A DNA stretch of 41,967 nt from an uncultured Flavobacteriaceae bacterium (lineage in GTDB: Bacteria; Bacteroidota; Bacteroidia; Flavobacteriales; Flavobacteriaceae). A program made the position numbers and the translations under genes. Shown here in pieces: positions 1-8,553 of this stretch. Each line of letters begins with the position of its first letter. Within the stretch, counting starts at the first letter, position 1. The notes under the pieces were generated by a model that was not told where the DNA came from, made no database searches, and saw only the letters and a program-made list of their open reading frames with translations. The stretch covers positions 1-41,967 of the forward strand of contig CALHGE010000004.1 of NCBI GenBank assembly GCA_938029725.1, in the 5' to 3' direction.

Positions 1-1124
1 GTTTCTGGTGCGTTTGCCGTTAATGTGTACCGCAGTACATCTTGCATGTCTGGGAATTCTTCGAGATACTCATGCAGCCAAACCGCCCAGTTTTTTGAAG
101 TGGATAATTTGTTTCCCTCTAAATTTAGAAACTCATTTGCAGGTACATTCTCGGGGAGAATAAAATCTCCATGCGCTTTTAGAATTGCTGGAAAGATGAT
201 ACAATGAAAGACAATATTATCCTTACCTATAAAATGAACTAGTTTGGTATCTTCTGATTTCCAATAGGGCTCCCAATCTTTGCCTTCACGTTCTGCCCAT
301 TCTTTAGTGGAGGAAATATATCCTATAGGGGCATCAAACCATACATATAGCACTTTGCCTTCACCACCTTTTACAGGTACTGGAATACCCCAATCTAAAT
401 CTCTGGTTACTGCTCTTGGTTTTAATCCGTCATCAATCCATGATTTACATTGGCCATATACGTTGGGTTTCCAGTCCGATTTATGTCCGACTAAAATCCA
501 TTCCTTAAGAAAGTCTTCATATCTATCTAGAGGTAGAAACCAATGTTTCGTTTCTTTCATGGTAGGTATAGCACCAGAAACCGTTGATTTGGGGTTGATC
601 AGATCGGTTGCGTTTAGGGTAGAGCCACAATTCTCACATTGATCTCCGTAGGCTTCTTCATGTCCACATTTAGGGCAAGTTCCAGTAACATAGCGATCAG
701 CTAAAAACTGTTTGGCTTCTGCGTCATACAGCTGTTCTTTTGTCTCTTCTATAAAATCTCCTTGTAGGTGTAATTTCTTAAAAAAGTCTCCTGCTGTTTT
801 ATGGTGTATTTCACGAGACGTACGTGAATAGTTGTCAAAGGTAATTCCGAAGTCCTGAAAAGATTGACGAATAATAGCATCGTATTTATCAATTACTTCT
901 TTCGGAGTAATACCTTCTTTTTTTGCCTTCATTGAAATGGCTACACCGTGTTCATCACTACCGCAAACAAAGGCAACATCCTTACCTGTTAAGCGCAAAT
1001 AGCGTGCATAAATATCTGCCGGAACATAAACGCCTGCCAAATGGCCAATATGAATAGGCCCATTCGTGTAGGGTAGTGCGGCAGTAATGGTATACCGTGC
1101 TGGATGATTTTGGTTTTCGGCCAT
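1..1124 (-). CDS. metG: methionyl-tRNA synthetase, 5' part (C-terminus outside window)
   Basis: Charges tRNA-Met with methionine in the cytoplasm. I read 374 codons from the ATG at 1122-1124; the frame stays open to the left edge, so the C-terminal part is cut by the window. The class I signature HIGH is at residues 25-28 (context PIHIGH), and the KMSKS loop appears as KLSTSKN at 339-345. Two CxxC knuckles, C150/C153 (CPKCG) and C163/C166 (CENCG), form the zinc-binding connective-peptide insert of the E. coli-like MetG type. A TAnnTTTG box lies 18 bases upstream of the start. The assignment is secure; whether a C-terminal tRNA-binding domain follows cannot be seen. Confidence 0.97.
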   Translation of the reverse strand, partial: MAENQNHPARYTITAALPYTNGPIHIGHLAGVYVPADIYARYLRLTGKDVAFVCGSDEHGVAISMKAKKEGITPKEVIDKYDAIIRQSFQDFGITFDNYSRTSREIHHKTAGDFFKKLHLQGDFIEETKEQLYDAEAKQFLADRYVTGTCPKCGHEEAYGDQCENCGSTLNATDLINPKSTVSGAIPTMKETKHWFLPLDRYEDFLKEWILVGHKSDWKPNVYGQCKSWIDDGLKPRAVTRDLDWGIPVPVKGGEGKVLYVWFDAPIGYISSTKEWAEREGKDWEPYWKSEDTKLVHFIGKDNIVFHCIIFPAILKAHGDFILPENVPANEFLNLEGNKLSTSKNWAVWLHEYLEEFPDMQDVLRYTLTANAPE

Positions 1125-1142
1125 TAATTTAAATTTAGTACG

Positions 1143-1150
1143 CAAAAGTA
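1143..1150 (-). promoter_or_regulatory. -7 box of metG (TACTTTTG)
   Basis: On the minus strand the octamer TACTTTTG matches the Bacteroidota -7 consensus TAnnTTTG and ends 18 bases before the metG ATG. No good -33 TTG is seen at the usual 18-21 base spacing, so this rests on the -7 match and its position. Confidence 0.5.
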
Positions 1151-1315
1151 CAGATTTTGACGCGAGTTTTACTTGTTGAAACTAGCAACCTTTCAAACAT
1201 CAATATTCTTGCCTTTCGTCGAATTTTGGGCTTTCGGATTGTAGTATGACGAAAATCTATACTATTTTATTTGTACAATAGTTATAAGGAGGAAAAACAA
1301 GCTTAATTTATTACT

Positions 1316-1492
1316 ATGAGCATAGGAAACCCAAATAAGTTCAAAAAATTTAACGTTTTAGAAAAAGATTTAAACACAGACAAAAGTTTAGAAAAAGACG
1401 CAGATAATGTTCGTTTGTATAAACACAAAGACTCTAGAATAAAAAAAGAACTTCATTTTGTTGGAAAGAAAAATAGGCCCAAACTAACTTAG
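1316..1492 (+). CDS. small charged hypothetical protein (58 aa)
   Basis: A 58-codon ORF runs ATG (1316) to TAG (1490-1492), divergent from metG and followed by the terminator of the DUF1501 gene. The product is very hydrophilic, rich in Lys, Asp and Asn, starts MSIGNPNKFKKF and ends in a basic tail KKNRPKLT. It has no signal peptide, membrane segment or cysteine. I do not recognise the family. A strong purine run AAGGAGG sits at 1286-1292, but 23 bases from the ATG is too far for a normal Shine-Dalgarno site, and no closer in-frame ATG uses it. The composition looks protein-like, so it may be a real small gene, but nothing proves expression. Confidence 0.4.
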   Translation: MSIGNPNKFKKFNVLEKDLNTDKSLEKDADNVRLYKHKDSRIKKELHFVGKKNRPKLT

Positions 1493-1517
1493 TTTTACTT
1501 TAGGCTAAGCGTTTCAT

Positions 1518-1558
1518 AAAAAAAAGCCTTCGATGTATGTTATATACAATCGAAGGCT
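1518..1558 (-). terminator. intrinsic terminator of the DUF1800/DUF1501 operon
   Basis: Perfect 10-bp inverted repeat AGCCTTCGAT (1525-1534) / ATCGAAGGCT (1549-1558), extended by GTAT/ATAC in the loop. On the minus strand the stem is followed by eight T (complement of A at 1518-1525). It lies about 130 bases beyond the stop of the DUF1501 gene. There is no T run on the plus strand, so it serves leftward transcription. Confidence 0.85.
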
Positions 1559-1685
1559 GCGCAAAAGTAAGGTAGATTTAGGGGACTAAATTTGTACTAG
1601 TATTTATATTTTAAAGCTTCAAATATCAATTTCAAATTTTTTTAAGCACATCGGCTAAAAAATTAATTTTTCAACAGCTAACACC

Positions 1686-3401
1686 TTAGGCTACCATAAC
1701 AGATTTGGCCATTTTCTGGTTTTGAACATCAATACGATAGATGTATTTTCCGGCAGATAAATGCTGTGGTATTCGCTCACGGATATTAATTTCTACTTGA
1801 CCTTCTAACATCATCTCATTGAAGACGGTGCCTACTCTTTGACCCAGAATATTAAATAATTGTATATCAACATGGGCGCTAAAAGGCATTTCTAAATAGA
1901 TATGTGGATTTTCTTCGGTAGGATAAAAAGGTTTGTGAACTACAGCATCTAATAAAGCTGGATCGTATGGGGTTGGCTCTGTAGGTTCATTGCCAATTGG
2001 CGGAGTAACATCTCCATCGCTATATGCGATATCAGGGAAATCGATGCCGCTACAATTGAATCCTAAATCTACTGGAGCATACGGGTGATCTAATAAATGC
2101 TGTTCTACCAAGGGTATAGGAACACATAGCCATTCGGCTAGAACTGTAGCATATAAGTCTCTAAAATCCATCGTATACTCTAAGTTTCCGCGACCGTCAG
2201 GATTGTCAAGTGTTGGATGTTCACCTACAAAAGCACTTCCTTCTAACCCTGCTCCGAAGAATAGGGTTGGGGCTGCTTTACCATGATCTGTTCCATTTGA
2301 ACCATTTTCAAAAATTCGCCTTCCGAATTCTGAAAAAGTCATGCTCAATACTTTATCGTCTTGCTCGGTAAAACCTAAGTCATCATAAAAATTATCAATG
2401 GCAACAGATAAGTTGGTCATTAATCGCTCATGGTTCGCAGGTTGATTGCCATGTGTGTCAAAACCTCCCATAGAAATCATGTATACTTTTGTTCCTAAAT
2501 TCCCTTTAATCAGGCGGGCCAGCAATGCTAATTGTCTTGCAAAACCGTTCTCTTGATATTCTACTTGGTTTGCACCACGTAGCCAAGCTTCGTGAATGGT
2601 TCCAGCATACTCATTGGTTACATTAGAAACCCCTCGTAAATATCTTAGTTGGTCACCATACATACAGTCATCAAATAAAGCAGGGTCAACAGAGTATTGT
2701 AAGCCCGTTTCTGCGATTTCTTCTAATTGATTTATATTGTTTGCTACAAAAGCATAGTTGGTTTCTTCACCTTCAAAAACTAAGCTTCCGAATTGACCAA
2801 TTTGCACCGCTGCAGGGCCTTCTGGTCTACTGCCGGGGAAATCAGATAAATAATCAGGAAAGCATTGTTCAAAATGTCTTCCCATCCAACCTGTATTTAA
2901 ACCGCGAAAACCTGTTGTTTCTAAATCTGTGTTGGCAAAAATATCAGAACCCGTAAAGTGCGATAAACTTTGACCTTCATAACCAACACCATGAACAGCT
3001 TTGAACTGACCTTCACCCCACATGGGTTGTAAAGCACCCATATACGAAGGAATACCAAACTCATCAGTAAGTTTCAATACCTTGCTTTCAGGAATATAGA
3101 TGTTGGGTCTTGCATTCGCATAAGAATCGTATTGCTCAATTGGAATAACCGTGCTCAAACCATCATTTCCGCCTGATAGACGAATTAATATTAAGATGTT
3201 ATCAGTTTCCGCATCTGCGATAGCAGAGGTTAAAGGTGACGGTGCAGAAGCTGTGAGCATATTACTTCCTAACATCATTGAGCCTGAACCAGCTATACCA
3301 AGCGCCTGTAAAAATGAACGTCGGCTCCATTGTTTGTGTTCGGTATCATGGCCCTCATGCTCTAGACCTTTATATGGAGTTGAATCGTGAGTATCGCACA
3401 T
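1686..3401 (-). CDS. DUF1501 protein with Tat signal and T9SS sorting domain
   Basis: 571-residue DUF1501 family protein (sulfatase/alkaline-phosphatase-like fold; substrate unknown). The N-terminus has a twin-arginine motif SRRSFLQ at residues 26-32 followed by a moderately hydrophobic stretch and alanine-rich cleavage candidates, so it is predicted to leave the cytoplasm folded. The family core includes RLSGGNDG near residue 73 and GGFDTHGNQPANHE around 310-323. The last 65 or so residues form a beta domain ending SAGKYIYRIDVQ then a basic/hydrophobic tail, as in T9SS type A sorting domains, implying surface or extracellular delivery. It begins 10 bases after the DUF1800 stop, so the two form an operon, and this pair recurs across Bacteroidota. 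Activity is unproven; it is often described as a secreted hydrolase-like protein. Confidence 0.9.
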   Translation of the reverse strand: MCDTHDSTPYKGLEHEGHDTEHKQWSRRSFLQALGIAGSGSMMLGSNMLTASAPSPLTSAIADAETDNILILIRLSGGNDGLSTVIPIEQYDSYANARPNIYIPESKVLKLTDEFGIPSYMGALQPMWGEGQFKAVHGVGYEGQSLSHFTGSDIFANTDLETTGFRGLNTGWMGRHFEQCFPDYLSDFPGSRPEGPAAVQIGQFGSLVFEGEETNYAFVANNINQLEEIAETGLQYSVDPALFDDCMYGDQLRYLRGVSNVTNEYAGTIHEAWLRGANQVEYQENGFARQLALLARLIKGNLGTKVYMISMGGFDTHGNQPANHERLMTNLSVAIDNFYDDLGFTEQDDKVLSMTFSEFGRRIFENGSNGTDHGKAAPTLFFGAGLEGSAFVGEHPTLDNPDGRGNLEYTMDFRDLYATVLAEWLCVPIPLVEQHLLDHPYAPVDLGFNCSGIDFPDIAYSDGDVTPPIGNEPTEPTPYDPALLDAVVHKPFYPTEENPHIYLEMPFSAHVDIQLFNILGQRVGTVFNEMMLEGQVEINIRERIPQHLSAGKYIYRIDVQNQKMAKSVMVA

Positions 3402-3411
3402 AGTAGTAGGT

Positions 3412-4917
3412 TTATTTTAGTTGAAATTCTGGTTGTCTTGAAAGGTGAACAAGTAATAAGTATACTTGATTGGGAACTTGCGGGCTTATACCAAGCATCC
3501 ATTGTGAAGTTCCACCTGTGGTGTAATCTGGGCTGTAGTAAATTTCAGGGACGTCTTCAACTTTAAAAGTAGATAAGGCGTTTTCAAAATCTTGCGGAGT
3601 AAGTAATCCTTTTGGAGTAATTTTATTTACAATTGCCTGGGTTACAATCTCAGGGTTACTGGTATTACTATTTGCTGGGCCCACGGCCGCAATTGCAAAA
3701 TCTCTAAATTGTTCATCGCTAGCTTGAAAGAACCCTTCAAGAATGGTTTCAAGCGTTAACCACCTACCAATCATAAAGTTGGTATTGACCCAAGAGCGAT
3801 CTCTTTGCCAACCTGCTACGTCAACAGGTTCGAATAATGTTTGGCCGAGAAGACCACTATAATTGACCATTGAGGCTATCGTGGTATCGGTATAGCTAAA
3901 GCCTGTTTCCTTTATAAAATTAAAATAGATATCGTAGGGGCTTTTAATAATCACGCCAATTGCATCTGCATCAAAAAAATGTTCGCTTTTGAAGAGCTGT
4001 GCCAAGACAGGCGCAATTTCAAAGTTACTCGCAACAAAAGTTGCTGCCATTGCAGGTATGATGTTTTGGTCAACAAAGTCCTCTTTAGAATCAGGATGAA
4101 CAAAAAACTCATATAATTTTCTGCAGATAAACACTGCAATCTCCGTAGGTTTTTGCGTGAAAAGAATATCTGTAACATCATTATATCCCCAGTTGCCAGT
4201 TTGACCAAAGATGGTTTTTGGTCCTGCATCATGTCGTTCAGGGTCAAATACTACTGCTTCGCAACCTAATTCGCCACGTTCTGTATAGCCGGTTAGGGCT
4301 CTGGCTGTTTCAATAATATCTTCTTCGCTATACGAAGGGCTATCGCCAAGGGTAAAAAGTTCATACAATTCTCGACCATAATTTTCATTAGGTCGGTTAC
4401 TGTTATTGAATACACCATCTAAATAATACAGCATGGCGTTAGTCAGCCCCATTTCACTTACAAAAGTTCTAAAATTTCCTATGGCATTGCGCTGTAAGCA
4501 ATTGGTATATTCATATAGAAAGGCGTTACAATTATATACTTCCAATTCAGTTACGAAATGATTGCTCCAAAAGAAACTTAAACGATCGTGAAGATTGTTA
4601 CTTAAAATCGAATTTGCATAAGCTAATTCCCACTCACCTTGCTGTTCACGCTCTAGTTGTCTTCGAAGGTCATCGTCAGCAGGGTAGTTGCTATTATTCC
4701 AAGTTGACCAGACAGGCGCTGGTAATGGGCTAATGGTTAGGGCTTCATTGATCAGCGAATCTACCAAGGCGTTAGCGGTTTGACCCACACCAGCATTAAC
4801 GGTTTGTACTGATGCACTAAATCCTAATCTTCGGTATAAATGTTGAACTTGCTGCTGAGTTAAAGCACCAGCATATTGGGACAACGTAGAAGTATTACAA
4901 TTAATGAAATATTCCAT
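3412..4917 (-). CDS. DUF1800 domain protein
   Basis: 501-residue DUF1800 family protein of unknown biochemical activity. The family hallmark is clear: NYGRELYELFTLGDSPSYSE followed by ARALTGYT, and near the C-terminus DVAGWQRDRSW. I start it at the ATG at 4915-4917 (MEYFINCN); the frame opens two codons earlier at a TTG, which is less likely. No signal peptide, lipobox or membrane segment is visible, although its operon partner just downstream (10-base gap) has a Tat leader and a T9SS tail. This is consistent with co-export as a folded complex or with a cytoplasmic role; the sequence does not decide. No TAnnTTTG box is evident upstream. Confidence 0.88.
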   Translation of the reverse strand: MEYFINCNTSTLSQYAGALTQQQVQHLYRRLGFSASVQTVNAGVGQTANALVDSLINEALTISPLPAPVWSTWNNSNYPADDDLRRQLEREQQGEWELAYANSILSNNLHDRLSFFWSNHFVTELEVYNCNAFLYEYTNCLQRNAIGNFRTFVSEMGLTNAMLYYLDGVFNNSNRPNENYGRELYELFTLGDSPSYSEEDIIETARALTGYTERGELGCEAVVFDPERHDAGPKTIFGQTGNWGYNDVTDILFTQKPTEIAVFICRKLYEFFVHPDSKEDFVDQNIIPAMAATFVASNFEIAPVLAQLFKSEHFFDADAIGVIIKSPYDIYFNFIKETGFSYTDTTIASMVNYSGLLGQTLFEPVDVAGWQRDRSWVNTNFMIGRWLTLETILEGFFQASDEQFRDFAIAAVGPANSNTSNPEIVTQAIVNKITPKGLLTPQDFENALSTFKVEDVPEIYYSPDYTTGGTSQWMLGISPQVPNQVYLLLVHLSRQPEFQLK

Positions 4918-5129
4918 AGTCAATTTGGGCGTTAGTAGTTTTGTTCATAGCGCTTGGGGCGGCTATTTGCTCGGGGAACTAAATTAACGTAGCTTGAAAG
5001 AGGATAGTATTCAAATCCTTCTATTTTCGTCGAACTACAGAATAAGCTACGTATATATGGTTTGATAAGGACGTTTAACAGCGCATTTATTCGATGAAAT
5101 GCATGTTTTGAAGCTAATTTTTTAAAATT

Positions 5130-5489
5130 ATGGGGAAACACAATGAGTTTGGAAAGGAAGGAGAGCAGATGGCAGCCAATTTTTTAATTGAGAAAGGATA
5201 TGATATCAAATACAAGAATTACCGGTATTTAAAGTCTGAAATTGATATCATTGCTCAAAAAGGAGCTATTCTGGCCATTGTCGAAGTTAGGGCACGCAGC
5301 AATGACAAAGTTATACCTATCGCTGATACGATTACGAAGAAAAAAATTAAGCTTTTGGTACTGGGTGCTGATTACTATGTCATTGATAATGAGCTTGATG
5401 TTGAGGTGCGCTTCGATGTGATTACCATATTAAAAAACAGGTATAAATGCGAAATCACGCATTTGGAGAGTGCTTTTTTTCATTTTTGA
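5130..5489 (+). CDS. YraN/UPF0102 family putative endonuclease
   Basis: 119-residue member of the YraN (UPF0102) family, which has a PD-(D/E)xK nuclease-like fold. The N-terminal GKEGEQMAANFL, then SEIDIIA with E37 and D39, and VEVRAR at 51-56 supply the usual acidic core; the catalytic lysine position of VEVK is arginine here, as sometimes seen in this family. Length matches the family (about 115-125). It is transcribed divergently from DUF1800 across a 212-base gap. The biological role of YraN is not established; a link to DNA processing or recombination is inferred from the fold only. Confidence 0.88.
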   Translation: MGKHNEFGKEGEQMAANFLIEKGYDIKYKNYRYLKSEIDIIAQKGAILAIVEVRARSNDKVIPIADTITKKKIKLLVLGADYYVIDNELDVEVRFDVITILKNRYKCEITHLESAFFHF

Positions 5490-5527
5490 TAATTTTAAAC
5501 AAAAAAGGAAGCTATTTTTTAGCACAA

Positions 5528-5559
5528 TTTGTGTTATTTGTAACAATTTGTTATTTTTG
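5528..5559 (+). promoter_or_regulatory. promoter of ACT-domain gene (TTTG, 20 bases, TATTTTTG)
   Basis: A -33 TTTG (5528-5531) and a -7 TATTTTTG (5552-5559) are separated by 20 bases, the Bacteroidota housekeeping arrangement. The ATG follows 18 bases after the -7 box. Several extra TTTG copies nearby make the exact -33 uncertain. Confidence 0.6.
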
Positions 5560-5577
5560 TATCTCAACTAGAAGGGT

Positions 5578-6237
5578 ATGAAAACAATTTCATCAGTCGT
5601 AGAACAGTACATCAAAAAAAAACCGTTTTTACAAAGCGCTTTAGCGCAAGGAATCATCAACCTCACTTCACTTTCAAGAATTGTTAAGCCTGAAATCGAA
5701 GAAGAACTTGGAAAAGATATTCGTAATGGTGCTATTGTAATGGCTCTCAAGCGTTTGTCTGATGATTTGGAATTTCGAGCAACGCATAAAATCATAAAAG
5801 TTTTAAAGAATATTGGTGAGATTACGGTACGTTCTTCTTTAACTGATTATACGTTTTTAGCCTCTGATACCATCTTGGTGCAACAGGCGAAACTTTTGGA
5901 GGCCATAAACGAAAATCAAGATGTTTTCTATACTTCCTCTAGGGGTGTTAATGAAATCAATGTTGTTGTAAGTAACGTAATGGACCATACCGTTGAGGAT
6001 TTGTTTAAAGCAGAGAAATGCACCCAAAAGGCAGAAGAGTTATCTTCCATTACCGTCAAACTTCCTTCAGAGAATGTTTCTGTACCTGGAATTTACTATT
6101 TCATTTTTCAGCGTCTAGCTTGGGAAGGCATTGTGCTATATGAGGTAATCTCGACAACGAATGAATTTACTATTCTAGTGGATGATGAGCAAGTAGATAT
6201 CGCTTTTAAAACTATTAAAGATTTAAAAACTTTATAA
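5578..6237 (+). CDS. ACT domain-containing protein, putative amino-acid-sensing regulator
   Basis: 219-residue protein. The last 65 or so residues (from about 153, SSITVKLPSENVSVPG) have the shape of an aspartokinase-type ACT domain: a VPG turn, a helix, a VISTTNEFTILVD strand pair and a final helix. The first 100 residues are mostly helical with a possible helix-turn-helix-like stretch; no kinase or dehydrogenase domain is present. Flavobacterial homologues are often labelled aspartate-kinase-like, but the GGxS kinase motif is absent, so it is not an enzyme of that kind. ACT domains usually bind amino acids, so a regulatory or sensing role is an inference. It has its own promoter and ends 4 bases from the convergent thioredoxin-like gene. 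Confidence 0.7.
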   Translation: MKTISSVVEQYIKKKPFLQSALAQGIINLTSLSRIVKPEIEEELGKDIRNGAIVMALKRLSDDLEFRATHKIIKVLKNIGEITVRSSLTDYTFLASDTILVQQAKLLEAINENQDVFYTSSRGVNEINVVVSNVMDHTVEDLFKAEKCTQKAEELSSITVKLPSENVSVPGIYYFIFQRLAWEGIVLYEVISTTNEFTILVDDEQVDIAFKTIKDLKTL

Positions 6238-6241
6238 GCTT

Positions 6242-7564
6242 TTATTTTTCATTTAAAAATGATATCACATCTTTATCGCTTTCTGGTTTAACAAGAATTC
6301 GCTTATTTTTATCCAGAATAAAGTAAGTCGGAGTTGAATTTATATCGTACAATTCAGCATAGTCACTTTCCCATTTTCCTAGTGCAATTGCATGGTCAAA
6401 GTTCTTCAATTTGTCTGATTCGACGCTCCATGTGAGCTTGTCATCTTCAAGACCCACTGCGATTACTTTTACATCTTTATAGGCCTGAAGTTCTTTATGT
6501 AAAGCAGGAAGTTCTTTTAAACAATGTCCACAAGTGCTGCTCCAAAAAACCAAAACGTAATTTTTCGATCCCTCTAAGTCACTTAAACTTCGCTCCTCAT
6601 CACCATCTATCCATGTTATTTCTGGTGCTTGGGCTCCAATTCGCAGGCGGTTTTGAATTTCAATTTTGGTAATGATATCCTTGTTTGCAGGGGCTGCGTT
6701 TGAAATTTTTAAATAATTAGCGTAGATGAAATCGGCGGTATCATTAAATCCGCTTTCTGAACTTTGTGCCCAAAGAGTATATAGAATATGAAATACATAG
6801 GTGTCTGAAGCTTCGCCTAAATTTTCAAAAACTGTGCTAATATTTGCTTGTATTTCCTTTTCGGTCGCTGTCTTTTCGAGTTGCTCTAAAGGAAGTGCAG
6901 TAAAAACATAATTCGTTAATTTGTCAGAAAGAAAGCCGGAAGCTTGTAAAGTAGAATTGTTTAAATCAAGCGTTTTGAAGTAGGAGTTTTTTCTGTTTTT
7001 CACATAATCTTGAATGGACTCAAACTTCGATGGAATGTATGGTTTGTTTGCTTTTATAAACTGATTAGCAATTAGACCTTCTGAGTTTTTTTCATAAGCT
7101 TCTTGTGTCGCTTGGTAGTTGCTTAGAATTCTTCGATAGGATTTGATATCTGTTTTGGTATTAGAATAGAACGCAATCAGTTCCTTTTCTATTCTATTAA
7201 TTTCACTAAAATAGGTGTTGAAAATTATATTTTCTTTAGACGCTATAAACTGCACCCCGTCATCAGAATTGAAATGGAGCTGTATGTCTTCTAATCCGTT
7301 GTATATGACATCAAAATAGAACACTTCTTGCGGCACTGCATATACGAATCGATAGGTGCCTTGCAATGCATTTTCTGGAAGTTTTAAATTGAACTCACCA
7401 TTCGTAATTGCAGTATCCGCAGCATATACCTGCGTGCCTGGTTTTAGTTGATAGGCAATAAGCCAACTATACTCTTTTGCAGGGGAAAATGTTCCAGAAA
7501 TCGTGTTTTGAGCTTGCAGTGAGAAGCCAATAAGTACTGCGGTAATTAAAAATATGTTTTTCAT
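6242..7564 (-). CDS. exported thioredoxin-fold protein with DUF4369-like N-domain (TlpA/ResA type)
   Basis: 440-residue envelope protein. A Sec signal peptide spans about residues 1-18 (MKNIFLITAVLIGF, cut after LQA). An N-terminal beta region resembles DUF4369 (TISGTFSPAKEYSW onward); a helical middle part follows. The C-terminal 120 residues are a thioredoxin/AhpC-TSA domain with the redox motif CGHC at 345-348 (FWSSTCGHCLKELP) and the cis-proline STPTYF. Such Bacteroidota proteins act as periplasmic disulfide reductases or thiol-maintenance factors; the substrate is unknown. It has its own promoter and no operon partner. No lipobox is seen, so it is probably soluble in the periplasm. Confidence 0.88.
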   Translation of the reverse strand: MKNIFLITAVLIGFSLQAQNTISGTFSPAKEYSWLIAYQLKPGTQVYAADTAITNGEFNLKLPENALQGTYRFVYAVPQEVFYFDVIYNGLEDIQLHFNSDDGVQFIASKENIIFNTYFSEINRIEKELIAFYSNTKTDIKSYRRILSNYQATQEAYEKNSEGLIANQFIKANKPYIPSKFESIQDYVKNRKNSYFKTLDLNNSTLQASGFLSDKLTNYVFTALPLEQLEKTATEKEIQANISTVFENLGEASDTYVFHILYTLWAQSSESGFNDTADFIYANYLKISNAAPANKDIITKIEIQNRLRIGAQAPEITWIDGDEERSLSDLEGSKNYVLVFWSSTCGHCLKELPALHKELQAYKDVKVIAVGLEDDKLTWSVESDKLKNFDHAIALGKWESDYAELYDINSTPTYFILDKNKRILVKPESDKDVISFLNEK

Positions 7565-7590
7565 ATAGATATACTTTTCAAAAATCGCTC

Positions 7591-7619
7591 CAAAATTACC
7601 CTCTGTCTTTAGAAGTCAA
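7591..7619 (-). promoter_or_regulatory. promoter of thioredoxin-fold gene (TTG, 18 bases, TAATTTTG)
   Basis: Read on the minus strand, TTG (7617-7619) and TAATTTTG (7591-7598) lie 18 bases apart, and the ATG (7564) follows 26 bases later. A second TATTTTTG box at 7727-7734 could give a longer leader of about 155 bases. Confidence 0.55.
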
Positions 7620-8164
7620 TTCTAAATAAGCATAAACCACAGTATAAAGCTTTTGTTTATTCTTATGCTTTCCTATGGAAGAGTGGCGTATAGGATATGA
7701 TTTTTCGCTAATGCATAGCGCTAGGGCAAAAATAACGAATTTCATTTGACCTTAATTATTCGGAAACAAAAGTATTTTAGAGCGGTATCGTGAGGATGTG
7801 CCAAGCTTTTCAAAAGCTATGGGTGGATGGGTACTGGAATTCTAACTTTTGATATGAAAATTAAACTGGGTTTGTCTTTTTAAATGCCCTGAGCTTTTTG
7901 CAAATCAAGAGTACAACAATTTCTTTTTTGTATGCGCAGGCAGTGCTTATCGCGATGAGGGTAAGTATTGTAATACTCTTGCTTTTGTCTTTTTGAACAA
8001 AGCAATCAAAAAAACAACATTCAAGGAGCATCTTTTTTTCCTTCCGGCGCAAATACACCATTGAATTCAAAGTGCATAATGAACTATCTCGTCAGCTTTG
8101 ATTGTGAAATCAGCTCTTTTTACAAAGGGTAGTTTCAAAAAGAAGATTGTCTTCGTATTTGAGA
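7620..8164. other. gene-poor intergenic region, no convincing gene
   Basis: About 545 bases between the thioredoxin-gene promoter and the TerB-like gene. Seen here: inverted repeat AAGCATAA (7628-7635) / TTATGCTT (7663-7670), a minus-strand TATTTTTG box (7727-7734) followed by a CGCTA/TAGCG hairpin, and AGTATT/AATACT (7964-7977). A minus-strand ORF of up to 69 codons (7861-8070; inner ATG gives MLLECCFFDCF, then a hydrophobic segment SITILTLIAISTACA and a basic tail) is possible but has no recognisable family. The region could be a decayed gene or carry a small RNA; neither can be shown from sequence alone. Confidence 0.5.
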
Positions 8165-8509
8165 TTAGAGCGTTTCTTTGTGAATACCCGAAGCGCTACA
8201 AATATCTAAAATCAATTTCATTTCTTTTTTATGAAAGTGACCATCTGAATTCGCGACTTCATCTAATATTAAAGCCAAAGACTGCTTTTTTTTCTCCGGC
8301 ATTCCTTTAAGAATCAGCAGGCCTTGTTCTGGTGGTAAGTTCCGCGCTTGTAGGATAAAGTTACTATCAAAATCGATACGTGACATGAGCTGACTTAGAA
8401 CGTCAATTTCGCCTTTGTGAACGGCGCCGTCGACTAAAATCACAGAATCAATAACTTGTACTATGGCAAGTTTTTCAGCTAAAGAATAATTAGGGGTTGC
8501 GGGGGTCAT
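8165..8509 (-). CDS. TerB-like domain protein (114 aa)
   Basis: 114-residue all-helical protein resembling the TerB family (tellurite-resistance-like metal-associated domain, DUF533-like). Seen: IDSVILVDGAVHKGEIDVLS, with the D-G-x-V/I-x-x-x-E pattern of TerB helix pairs, and the matching second half EVANSDGHFHKKEMKLI. I start at the ATG 8507-8509 (MTPATPNYSL); a GTG three codons upstream (8518) is the only alternative before a stop. It begins just upstream of, and on the same strand as, nothing but the gap, and follows mfd by 45 bases (mfd stop at 8554 is upstream in transcription), so it may be the last gene of an mfd transcript. Function is unknown; TerB domains are thought to sense or bind divalent metal near membranes. 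Confidence 0.72.
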   Translation of the reverse strand: MTPATPNYSLAEKLAIVQVIDSVILVDGAVHKGEIDVLSQLMSRIDFDSNFILQARNLPPEQGLLILKGMPEKKKQSLALILDEVANSDGHFHKKEMKLILDICSASGIHKETL

Positions 8510-8553
8510 AGTTTCCACTTATGGGGGTTAGCAAGGAGTAAAGTTACATAATT

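Noticed and set aside
280..642. Plus-strand ORFs over metG (25-207 and 280-642)
   Set aside because: They are shadows of metG, whose motifs and zinc knuckles are intact on the minus strand.
1562..1569. TACTTTTG box just before the terminator hairpin on the minus strand
   Set aside because: A start here would begin inside the hairpin, so a small RNA is unlikely; probably a chance match.
4932..5141. 69-codon minus-strand ORF between DUF1800 and yraN
   Set aside because: It overlaps the yraN start in the other strand, has no recognisable family, and the region is a divergent intergenic space.
8098..8310. 70-codon plus-strand ORF overlapping the TerB-like gene
   Set aside because: It is antisense to the TerB-like coding sequence over much of its length and shows no family features.
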